A stretch of 64,000 nt of DNA from the NCBI RefSeq assembly GCF_002952775.1, contig NZ_CP025066.1, positions 1,550,001 through 1,614,000 on the forward strand. Reading direction: 5' to 3'. Position numbers and translations under genes: made by a program. Origin of the DNA: Halalkaliarchaeum desulfuricum. GTDB lineage: Archaea > Halobacteriota > Halobacteria > Halobacteriales > Haloferacaceae. Below the pieces are notes generated by a model. It ran no database searches, had not been told where the DNA came from, and was given only the letters and a program-made list of their open reading frames with translations. The first letter of the stretch is position 1. Each line of letters begins with the position of its first letter. This document shows, piece after piece, positions 24,845 through 31,699 of this stretch.

Positions 24845-26592
24845 GCCCGCGCGACAGCAGCCGACAGAGGACCGACGAGGAAAACGCACCCCTCCGGTGT
24901 GCGCTTTGGTTCCTCGAGAGCGATCTCGCCCCCGAAACGGTCGTTCGGGCGGGATATCTCGCCGGAGTGCTGGTCGGCCTGGGAGCCGGCGCGGCGACAG
25001 TCAGGTTCTTCGGGATTCTGCCGGGAGTCCTGGTCGGGACGACGGCGGGGCTACTGGTGTCGACGACCGTCGAGTACGTTCCCCGGTGGCTCGCGCGAGT
25101 CCGCCGGACGAGATCCCTCGGGGACGCGACCGCGCTGGTCGGCCTGCTGGTGCTCCGAGTCCGGCTGGATCCGTCGCTGGAACGGGCTGTCCGGTTTGCG
25201 ATCCGAACCGACGAGGGACGACTCTTTCGTGCCCTGGATGCACACGTCCGTCGCGCTCGTGGGGGGCCCGAGTCGGGGCTCGCAGCGTTCGCGGCGGACT
25301 GGCGACCCTACTTCCCCGCGCTCGACCGGGCGGCCGCCCAACTCGCCAGTGCGACCACCGTGCCCGCAGGGCGCCGCGAGCGTGCACTCGACCGGGCGAT
25401 GGACGCGGTCGTCGACGGAACCAGGGAGGAGATGGCGGCGTACGCCAGCGGAATTCGGAGTCCCGTAACCGGAATTTACGCGTTCGGCGTCCTGCTTCCG
25501 TTGGCACTCGTGGGGGTGCTCCCGGCCGCGCCGGCGGCGGGCGTCCCGGTGTCGCTGCCGGCCGTCGCCCTCGCGTACCTCGTCGTGCTCCCGATCGGCC
25601 TGCTGGCCGCAGGGGCGTGGCTCCTGGCGCGTCGGCCGGTCGCGTTTCCACCGCCGCCGGTGACGAGCGCGCACCCGGACGCATCCGGGACGGTTCCCCG
25701 GACGATCGCCGTCGCCGGGGGGTGTGCGGCGGCGGCGTGGCTCTGTGCCGGTCTCGTCGCGCCCGACTGGACGCGAGCGATCACAGCGGTCGGCGTCGGT
25801 GCCGGGGGTGGGCTCCTATCGTGGTTCCGCCCGGTCGAAGCGGTCCGGAGACGGGTTCGCGAGGTCGAGGAGGGTCTGCCGGACGCGCTAGTCCGGATCG
25901 GACAGCGAGTCGCCGAGGGCGACGCCGTCGAGACGGCACTCGAGCGCGCGGCAGCGGACGCCACCGGTCCGACCGGCGACGTGCTCGAGGACGCAGTCGC
26001 GTACGGACAGACGTTCCGCGTCGACGTCCGGACGGCGTTTCTGGCGAGGGACGGTGCACTCGCGACGGTTCCCAGCCCCAGATTTCGGCGGGCCGCGGGA
26101 TTGCTGGGCGTGGCCGCCCGGATCGGCCGCCCCGCAGGGGACGTCATCCTGGATCTGGCGACCCACCTCGAGGAGCTCGACCGGATCGAAACCGAGGCCC
26201 GGGGACGGCTCTCGGACGTGACCGGAACCCTCTCGAACACGGCGACGGTGTTCGGACCGCTCGTCGGGGGCGCGACGGTCGCGCTCTCCGATCGGATCCG
26301 GGCGGTCGACGCCGCAGCCGGAGGGTCAGGGTCATTCGCCGGGACGGGGACAGTCGGCGGAGGTTCCAAACAGGAGGGGACAGCCGCGACGGAGGCCGCG
26401 TTCGCGACCGGCGATCTCGGGCTCGTGATCGGCGCGTACGTGCTCGTTTTGGCTGCCCTGCTCACTGCACTCGCGACCGGAATCGAACGTGGACTCGACC
26501 CCGCAAGCATCGGCTACCGGGTCGGACGCGCGCTGCCGATCGCGTCTGCGGTGTACGTCGGGTCGTTTCTCGCCGCCGCGGCGGTGCTTTGA
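24841..26592 (+). CDS. Type II secretion system F-family (TadC/GspF-like) membrane protein
   Basis: A 583-residue polytopic membrane platform protein, partner of the ATPase encoded just upstream. Two T2SSF-type cytoplasmic helical domains are visible, the first around LVGLLVLRVRLDPSLERAVRFAIRTDEGRLFRALDAHV and the second around EEGLPDALVRIGQRVAEGDAVETALERAA, each followed by membrane helices; hydrophobic blocks lie near residues 40-80, 215-265, 295-325 and the last 60 residues. GTG at 24841 overlaps the ATPase stop (GTGA) and was preferred to far-upstream starts that would run through the ATPase gene. No pilin or prepilin peptidase is adjacent, so the filament built is unknown. Confidence 0.9.
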   Translation: MSPRDSSRQRTDEENAPLRCALWFLESDLAPETVVRAGYLAGVLVGLGAGAATVRFFGILPGVLVGTTAGLLVSTTVEYVPRWLARVRRTRSLGDATALVGLLVLRVRLDPSLERAVRFAIRTDEGRLFRALDAHVRRARGGPESGLAAFAADWRPYFPALDRAAAQLASATTVPAGRRERALDRAMDAVVDGTREEMAAYASGIRSPVTGIYAFGVLLPLALVGVLPAAPAAGVPVSLPAVALAYLVVLPIGLLAAGAWLLARRPVAFPPPPVTSAHPDASGTVPRTIAVAGGCAAAAWLCAGLVAPDWTRAITAVGVGAGGGLLSWFRPVEAVRRRVREVEEGLPDALVRIGQRVAEGDAVETALERAAADATGPTGDVLEDAVAYGQTFRVDVRTAFLARDGALATVPSPRFRRAAGLLGVAARIGRPAGDVILDLATHLEELDRIETEARGRLSDVTGTLSNTATVFGPLVGGATVALSDRIRAVDAAAGGSGSFAGTGTVGGGSKQEGTAATEAAFATGDLGLVIGAYVLVLAALLTALATGIERGLDPASIGYRVGRALPIASAVYVGSFLAAAAVL

Positions 26593-26658
26593 GTGGCATG
26601 CAGGTCGGCGACGAACCGCCCTCCAAACGCCCAAGAGCCCGCCCACCGAAGCGACGGT

Positions 26659-27198
26659 ATGGATCAGCTGTTCGCCCCGTGGCGGATCGAGTGGATCGAA
26701 CGCGAGGAGGAGCCCATCGAGGGCTGTCCGTTCTGCGTCCTTCCCGACCGGGATGCAGACCGAGAGTCACGCATCGTCGCCCGCAGCGAGCACGCGTTCG
26801 TGCTACTCAACAACTACCCATACAATCCGGGACACGTGATGGTCATCCCGTACGCCCACGAGGGGGAGTACGGCGAGCTCTCGGAGGCAATCATGCTGGA
26901 TCACGCCCAATTAAAGGCGGCGACGTTTGAAGCGATGCGACGGTCGTTCGATCCAGCCGGCTTCAACGCCGGGATGAACCTCGGCGGCGACGCCGCAGGG
27001 GGCTCGATCGACGATCACGTCCACACCCACGTCGTGCCGCGCTGGCGCGGCGACACCAACTACATGGCCGTGATCGGGGACACGACGGTGATCGTCGAAG
27101 GGCTGGCGGAGACGTACGACCGGCTGCACGAGGCGTTCGCCGAGCTGGATGGAGCCACGGCGACGGATCTGGACGACGCTGTCGAAGTTTCCTTTTAA
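26659..27198 (+). CDS. HIT-family nucleotide hydrolase or phosphorylase
   Basis: A 179-residue histidine-triad protein. The catalytic motif is DDHVHTHVVPRW, with the expected H-x-H-x-H pattern, preceded by FNAGMNLGGDAAGGSIDDH, the typical pre-motif strand and glycine loop of Ap4A-phosphorylase-like HIT proteins (RWRGDTNYM follows, as in that branch). An N-terminal zinc-type pair is suggested by GCPFCVLPD. Expected reaction: hydrolysis or phosphorolysis of dinucleoside polyphosphates or AMP conjugates. ATG at 26659 fits the family start MDQLFAPWRIEWI; upstream in-frame codons were not used. Confidence 0.92.
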   Translation: MDQLFAPWRIEWIEREEEPIEGCPFCVLPDRDADRESRIVARSEHAFVLLNNYPYNPGHVMVIPYAHEGEYGELSEAIMLDHAQLKAATFEAMRRSFDPAGFNAGMNLGGDAAGGSIDDHVHTHVVPRWRGDTNYMAVIGDTTVIVEGLAETYDRLHEAFAELDGATATDLDDAVEVSF

Positions 27199-27449
27199 GT
27201 TATCGGCAGGGGGCAAATGAGTAATCAGTGATAGATCTCAGCGGCCGTGCTGAAGAACGAGGATGGATGAAGCGATGGCCCACCGATAACAGCTCCTTCT
27301 ATTCGCAGTCGCGACCGTCTCCAGGTCACACTATTCGTCTTCAGTGTAGCGCAGAACCGCCAGACAGTATTGCGTATCGGTGTTCAGTATGGGAGGGAGA
27401 GGAGGGGAGCCTGTGCGTAGTTCGGGAATGAGGTTCGCGAGCGGCGTCA
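27199..27449. other. Gene-poor spacer between HIT and TFS-like genes
   Basis: I see no credible gene. A 67-codon open frame exists on the plus strand at 27228-27431, but it lacks haloarchaeal acidic composition, a promoter and any recognisable motif. Base composition is lower in GC than the surrounding genes, marking the start of the accessory-looking patch that extends to about 30.7 kb. Confidence 0.4.
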
Positions 27450-27767
27450 TCAGGTCTCGCGCCATTTGTGGCCACACTCGACGCAGGTGAACAGTCGAAC
27501 CTCGTAGGATCCGCCCGGCTTCGGCATCATCTCGTAGTAGGCTCGGTCGCTGTCGCAGTCATCCGCTGGACAATGTTCCTGCATCGTCTCAGTAGAGCCT
27601 TTCGTCGCGTCGGCCACGGCGGGTGCCCCGTCGTTTCGCTGTCCCTCCCGGGTTGCCATCGCCGCTTCCGCTTGCGAGTCCCGCGGCTCCTCGTTGTCAC
27701 AGGAGCGACACACCCACGTGTCGCCCTCCGTGTGCATCATTGAACCGCACTCGTCGCAGAATTGCAT
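27450..27767 (-). CDS. TFS/RPB9-like zinc-ribbon protein lacking the catalytic acidic pair
   Basis: A 105-residue protein with the RPA12/RPB9/TFS architecture: an N-terminal zinc ribbon (C4, C7, C20, C23) and a C-terminal TFIIS-type ribbon with C66, C71, C95, C98 ending CVECGHKWRET. Archaeal TFS stimulates RNA cleavage by stalled RNA polymerase through an acidic Asp-Glu hairpin. Here the hairpin position reads KPGGSYEVRLF (GGS at 85-87), so the acidic pair is missing, and the first C-terminal pair is CX4C rather than CX2C. It may be an inhibitory or regulatory paralogue, as reported for some archaeal TFS variants. A CCTATATCC element about 28-36 bp upstream (read leftward) is a likely promoter. 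Confidence 0.82.
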   Translation of the reverse strand: MQFCDECGSMMHTEGDTWVCRSCDNEEPRDSQAEAAMATREGQRNDGAPAVADATKGSTETMQEHCPADDCDSDRAYYEMMPKPGGSYEVRLFTCVECGHKWRET

Positions 27768-28152
27768 TATGAATGGAACTACGTACTTGACGGATATAGG
27801 TTTTTGATTCGACGACGTTACCCCTGTAGAATTCTTTAGAGAGTAATCTGTTTCAATGGTCGCGCTGAATATTGCGCGTTAGAACGCGTCGATGTGCGTA
27901 GATATGCGTAGATATGGATAGCTCTGCGTAGAGATGTCAAACTAGGATAAATATATTTACCATTTCACTAAATCTGGGTCGTCCTACAGTGAACGGGGAA
28001 GCCTTCCAAAAAGCGCTCGGACGTTGCGGTTTCCGGAGTCTCACTCACTACTGCCCAAATTCCGCAGAAAGACCCCCTATATTCCAATTGCGCTCCCTAT
28101 TCAGCACGCCGGTTGTGTCAACTGCTTTTGATTTCGACGAGAAGGAAGGTCT
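27768..28152. other. AT-rich 385-bp gap without a confirmed gene
   Basis: It holds the promoter of the TFS-like gene at its left end, a hairpin CGCGTT-AG-AACGCG (27875-27888), a 10-bp-phased repeat array, a 12-bp palindromic TATA-like sequence (27948-27959) and a 56-codon plus-strand open frame starting GTG at 27989. That frame has no recognisable similarity. The right end is the 3' side of the beta-CASP gene. Confidence 0.45.
27895..27959. repeat. Helically phased 10-bp direct repeats next to a palindromic TATA element
   Basis: TGCGTAGATA occurs at 27895-27904 and 27905-27914, and TGCGTAGAGA at 27925-27934, so copies are spaced by exactly 10 and 20 bp; the intervening 10-mer also begins TG. 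Fourteen bases further on is TAAATATATTTA, a perfect 12-bp palindrome that could work as a TATA box in either direction. The arrangement looks like a regulator-binding array in front of a promoter. Confidence 0.5.
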
Positions 28153-29385
28153 CTAACCCCGCCAAACGTCCCCGATCGCCGGCGCGCTCGCGTCGTAGCC
28201 GTCCGCCGACAGGTCCTCGGCGAACTGCTCACACCGGTCGCCATGGTTCACGAGCACGGTGGCGTCCCGGTATGAGTCGAGAAACGACAGCAATCCCGAC
28301 CTATCCGCATGCGCCGAGAAGTCGTACCCCTCGACCTGGGCGGCGACGGGCATCACCCGCCCGTCGATCTCAGCGGATCCGGTCTCGAGGAGTTCGCGTC
28401 CGGGAGTTCCCGCGACCTGGTAGCCGGTCATCGTGATCTTGTTCACCGGATTGGACCGGATCTCCGGGATGTAGGACATCGCCGGCCCGCCCGAGAGCAT
28501 CCCGCTCGTGGTGATAATCGCCGCCTTCTGTTCGGTAATGCGTTTCCGCTGGCCGTCGCGACCGGTGACGAACCGGGCGTGTGATTTCGCTCGCCTGAGC
28601 GCCTCGGGGTCGCGGAGGAATTCGGGATGCCGGCGGAACATCTCGGTCACCTGCGTACCCATCCCGTCGACGTAACACGGGATGTCGTGAGCATCACAGA
28701 TCAGCATCATCTCCTGTGTCCGTCCGATGGCAAACGCCGGGACGATCACGGTCCCGCCTTCCCACAGTGTGGTCTTGACGCTCTCGGCGAACCGCGATTC
28801 GACGGTCTCTCGATCCTCGTGTTCGACGTCCGAATAGGTGCTCTCGCAGATGACGACGTCGGCGTCGGGGCGAGCAGTGGTTCCAGCGACGAGCCGCTGG
28901 TCGTCGGTGTGGAAGTCGCCGGTGTACAGCAGTCGGGTGTCGCCATCGTCGACCAGGACGTGGGCGCTGCCGGGGATGTGGCCGGCGTTAAAAAAGGTGA
29001 CCCGGTGGCCGGCGGCCTCGAACGGCTCCCCGTAGCCGTGCGTTCGCGAAACCTCCGTCACCCGTTTGACGTCGGTTTCAGTGAAGGGACACTGTAAGGT
29101 CCCCCCGTGGAGCTTCAGCGTGTCACGGGCCAGCGTGAGGGCGAGTTCCGACGTCGGCGGCGTCCAGTGAATGGGCGGCCGGTTTTTCCCCGAGAGGAGC
29201 GCCGGAATGGCACCGACGTGATCGAGGTGGCCGTGGGAGACGACGACGGCGTCCGGGTCGGGCGTCTCGACGGGGCGCTGGAGCGGGTTGTCAGCGAGCA
29301 GTCCGAAATCCAGAAGAAGCGTGTCGTTCACGAGGATGGCGCTCCGACCGACCTCGCGAGCGCCGCCGAGAAATCGCAGATCCAT
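28153..29385 (-). CDS. MBL-fold beta-CASP ribonuclease
   Basis: A 410-residue metallo-beta-lactamase RNA-processing enzyme. Motif 2 is SHGHLDHVGAIP (HxHxDH), motif 3 GHIPGSAHVL, and motif 4 region LYTGDFHTDD. The beta-CASP part contains IVPAFAIGRTQEMML and TTSGMLSGGPAMSYI, and the RMMBL end has EGYDFSAHADRSGLLSF with the C-motif histidine. There is no KH domain, so it is not the CPSF-type aCPSF1; it resembles shorter archaeal aCPSF2 or RNase J-like nucleases. Expected to cut or trim RNA in the cytosol. ATG at 29385 matches the family start MDLRFLGGAREVG. A putative toxin-antitoxin-like pair lies directly upstream on the same strand. Confidence 0.9.
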   Translation of the reverse strand: MDLRFLGGAREVGRSAILVNDTLLLDFGLLADNPLQRPVETPDPDAVVVSHGHLDHVGAIPALLSGKNRPPIHWTPPTSELALTLARDTLKLHGGTLQCPFTETDVKRVTEVSRTHGYGEPFEAAGHRVTFFNAGHIPGSAHVLVDDGDTRLLYTGDFHTDDQRLVAGTTARPDADVVICESTYSDVEHEDRETVESRFAESVKTTLWEGGTVIVPAFAIGRTQEMMLICDAHDIPCYVDGMGTQVTEMFRRHPEFLRDPEALRRAKSHARFVTGRDGQRKRITEQKAAIITTSGMLSGGPAMSYIPEIRSNPVNKITMTGYQVAGTPGRELLETGSAEIDGRVMPVAAQVEGYDFSAHADRSGLLSFLDSYRDATVLVNHGDRCEQFAEDLSADGYDASAPAIGDVWRG

Positions 29386-29517
29386 TAGCGATACGTAGTC
29401 ATTCAGGCTGTTTGACAGCGTCGATCGACCGGAGTTCGGTAGCGGGACGACAACCTGGAAAGCGTCTCCGTGGAGAGCGGTCACGCAGGGAGCGAGTCGA
29501 TCGGTTGTGTGAGTCTA

Positions 29518-30027
29518 TCACACGTCCCGAGGCGGCCACTGAGGGAGGCGGGGTCGATTGTACTCCCACGTAACCAGTTCGAGGATCGACGGGACGAGCG
29601 AGAGACGCTGCTCGAGGACGTTCACCGGATGGATATCGTGAAACACGGCCGGTTTCCGAGCGAGTGTCTCGTCTCGATACTCCAGTTGGAAGTGGCACCT
29701 CCCGAGGTCGAGATGTGTTTCGTCCTGATGCCACCCGAACGAGTAGTTCCGTTCCCCATCGATCCACTGAATCTCGTACTGATCGTACTCGGTGTCCTCC
29801 GGGAATTCGAACTCGACGCGGAGTTCGACTGTCTCCGATGGATACGGCCGCCCCAAAAGGATCTCGGGCTCGATCGTGGCACAGACCTCGTGTCGCCGGA
29901 TCGAACTTGGCGCGTACCGGACATCGTAACACCCACCCTGGTTTCGCAGCCACGTTCGGATCTCACCGTGGGCGGTGTGCTGGTCGAGGAGACTCCGGTG
30001 GGCGAGAAAGATGAAAAGCGGCGCCAT
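29518..30027 (-). CDS. Hypothetical protein, possible TumE-like RNase toxin
   Basis: A 169-residue protein I do not firmly recognise. Its central part, DQYEIQWIDGERNYSFGWHQDETHLDLGRCHFQ (residues 82-114), has the layout of TumE/DUF6516-type toxins: a beta-hairpin followed by an aromatic-His-acid segment and spaced histidines (H100, H105, H112). It may instead be a DUF7718-type protein of unknown role. The gene starts three bases after the stop of a winged-helix gene, the classical antitoxin-then-toxin order, and the pair sits in a lower-GC patch. Both function and family are inference. Confidence 0.5.
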   Translation of the reverse strand: MAPLFIFLAHRSLLDQHTAHGEIRTWLRNQGGCYDVRYAPSSIRRHEVCATIEPEILLGRPYPSETVELRVEFEFPEDTEYDQYEIQWIDGERNYSFGWHQDETHLDLGRCHFQLEYRDETLARKPAVFHDIHPVNVLEQRLSLVPSILELVTWEYNRPRLPQWPPRDV

Positions 30028-30030
30028 CGA

Positions 30031-30576
30031 TCAGGGTGCCATCTCACTCGGCTGGGGGCCAGAGTCGGGATCGGTGACGCGTTCGAGGTCGTCGTACAGA
30101 GAGAGCGCGTGGGCGATGAGACGTTTCGTCTCCCGGGAGCGCTCCCAGCGACGGATGACCGCATTTCGCTCGCGAATTTCGTCGCTCGACAGACCCGTGT
30201 CCGTCACGGACTCGTTCAGCGCGCTCAGGGAGTCCACGTCGTAGGCATCCTGCCACGTTTCAATCTGCTCTTGGATCGCCGCGATCTCGTTTCGTAGTTC
30301 GTCCTTCGTGTGATCGGCGACGAGTTCTTCCACGCGATCCAGATAGCGCCGCCGATAGTTCGGCCCGTACCGGTACCGTGTCTCGCTTCCGCTGTCGTCT
30401 TCGACGCGTTTGATCTGCCCGTATTCGACGAGTCGCTCGAGTTCGTCTTTCGTCGTGTCCCACGACGCGACGTCGGCTTCCGTTTTAATCCAGTTGACCG
30501 ACCGGGGTCGGGTCAGCGAGAGCGCAATTTTCCGTACGCGCTCCCTGGTACTGAGTCCATCAGTCCACGAGTCCAT
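30031..30576 (-). CDS. DUF7342-like winged-helix protein, candidate antitoxin/regulator
   Basis: A 181-residue protein of the haloarchaeal DUF7342 type. The N-terminal HTH is LSTRERVRKIALSLTRPRSVNWIKTEADVASWDTTKDELERLVEYGQIKRVE with a wing RYRYGPNYRRRYLDR; the rest is helical with a coiled-coil stretch (LRNEIAAIQEQIETWQDAY) suitable for dimerisation, ending in an arginine-rich RNAVIRRWERSRETKRL. It probably binds DNA and represses its own two-gene operon. TATA-like AATTATAAG lies about 37-45 bp upstream, and a GAGA-N5-TCTC repeat lies between that TATA and the ATG. The downstream partner begins three bases after the stop. Confidence 0.72.
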   Translation of the reverse strand: MDSWTDGLSTRERVRKIALSLTRPRSVNWIKTEADVASWDTTKDELERLVEYGQIKRVEDDSGSETRYRYGPNYRRRYLDRVEELVADHTKDELRNEIAAIQEQIETWQDAYDVDSLSALNESVTDTGLSSDEIRERNAVIRRWERSRETKRLIAHALSLYDDLERVTDPDSGPQPSEMAP

Positions 30577-30659
30577 GTTGTGCCACCTATGTCGAGTTAC
30601 GAGAATAGCTCTCTTATAATTTGGTATTGTTCAAAATAGAATTACTCTTTTAAGTACTC

Positions 30660-30835
30660 TACCCCCGGCTGTCACAGGAGTCTGGATCGTGAACAGTCGT
30701 GAGCGCCCCCAGCGAAGTGAGCGGTTGACCGCCGGAACGGAGCTTCGCCCCACAAAGTCGACTTTTTGATCGAGCTTTTTCAACGAGTGGTGCGCGACCG
30801 ACGGGAGCGCACCCGAGGCAGAAAAAGGTCGTTGT
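30660..30835. repeat. Spacer with copy of the element found beyond scpA
   Basis: No gene is seen. Read leftward from the korB stop the sequence has the same order as the scpA 3' flank: stop and ACAACGACC followed by oligo-T, a GGTCG-rich hairpin region, a GAAAAAGCTCGATCAAAAA segment and then a TCCGGCGGT / AACCGCTC(A/G)CTTCGCT block. The element probably includes a transcription terminator for korAB. Confidence 0.55.
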
Positions 30836-31699
30836 TTAGTAAAACTCCCGAACCAGATCCATCGCGTCCTCGGGGGCGCCGTCGGGGATTTCGGTCATCG
30901 GCTCGTCGAGCCCCTTCGACTCCTCGTAGGTCTTCGCGGCGGGATCCCGATAGAGCACGCCCTGGTACTCCCTGGAGCTGTCGAGGATCTTCTGTTTGGC
31001 CGCGTCCCTGTCGGTCGGCTCGTGATCGGTGTCCGCGACGTCGACCAGGTTGTCGCGGAAGTAGTCGTAGGTGTCGACGTCGTTGAACGTGACACACGGC
31101 GAGAACACGTTGACGAAACCGAAGCCGTCGTGTTCGATCGCTTCCTGGACGATTTCGGCGTGCCGCATCGCGTCCGAGGAAAACGACTGCGCGATGAACG
31201 TCCCGCCGGCCGCAAGCGCCAGCGCCAGCGGATTCACCGGCGACTGCTGGGGGCCCTCCGGCGTCGTCGACGTCTCGAAGTCGGCACGCGAGGTCGGCGA
31301 CGCCTGACCCTTCGTGAGCCCGTAGATCCGGTTGTCCATCACGACGTAGGTCATGTCGACGTTCCGGCGAACGTTGTGGATGAAATGACCCACCCCGATC
31401 GAGTAGCCGTCGCCGTCGCCGCCGGCGACCATCACCTCGAGGTCGGGGTTGGCGATCTTCACGCCCGCCCCGACCGGCAGCGCCCGACCGTGGACGCCGT
31501 GAAGCGAGTAACTGTGCATGTAGGTTCCGATCTTGCCCGAACAGCCGATTCCGGCGACGACGAACGTGTTGTCCGGGTCGTTCCCGGTGTTCGCCAGCGC
31601 CTTCATCATGCCGTTCATCGTCCCGAAGTCACCGCAGCCGGGACACCAGGTGGGTTGTTTGTCTGACTTGAAGTCGGTGAATCGAACGTCTGAACTCAT
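30836..31699 (-). CDS. korB: 2-oxoacid:ferredoxin oxidoreductase beta subunit (probably 2-oxoglutarate)
   Basis: A 287-residue thiamine diphosphate-binding subunit. TWCPGCGDFG is the N-terminal CxxC of the family, GIGCSGKIGTYMHSYSLHGVHGRALPVGAG the TPP region, and GGDGDGYSIGVGHFIHNVRRN with MDNRIYGLTKGQ the GDG...N TPP-Mg motif. Together with KorA it oxidatively decarboxylates a 2-oxoacid to its CoA ester, reducing ferredoxin. Its size, and the 590-residue partner, agree better with haloarchaeal KorAB (2-oxoglutarate) than with the longer PorAB (pyruvate), but substrate is an inference. The start overlaps the korA stop by four bases (ATGA). Confidence 0.88.
   Translation of the reverse strand: MSSDVRFTDFKSDKQPTWCPGCGDFGTMNGMMKALANTGNDPDNTFVVAGIGCSGKIGTYMHSYSLHGVHGRALPVGAGVKIANPDLEVMVAGGDGDGYSIGVGHFIHNVRRNVDMTYVVMDNRIYGLTKGQASPTSRADFETSTTPEGPQQSPVNPLALALAAGGTFIAQSFSSDAMRHAEIVQEAIEHDGFGFVNVFSPCVTFNDVDTYDYFRDNLVDVADTDHEPTDRDAAKQKILDSSREYQGVLYRDPAAKTYEESKGLDEPMTEIPDGAPEDAMDLVREFY

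Noticed and set aside
24135-26930. A 931-codon plus-strand frame overlapping the secretion genes
   Set aside because: Arg/Ser-rich composition typical of a shadow frame in high-GC DNA; the acidic, motif-bearing frames of the ATPase and TadC-like protein explain the region.
27228-27431. 67-residue plus-strand frame between the HIT and TFS-like genes
   Set aside because: No motif, no acidic bias, no promoter and no plausible family.
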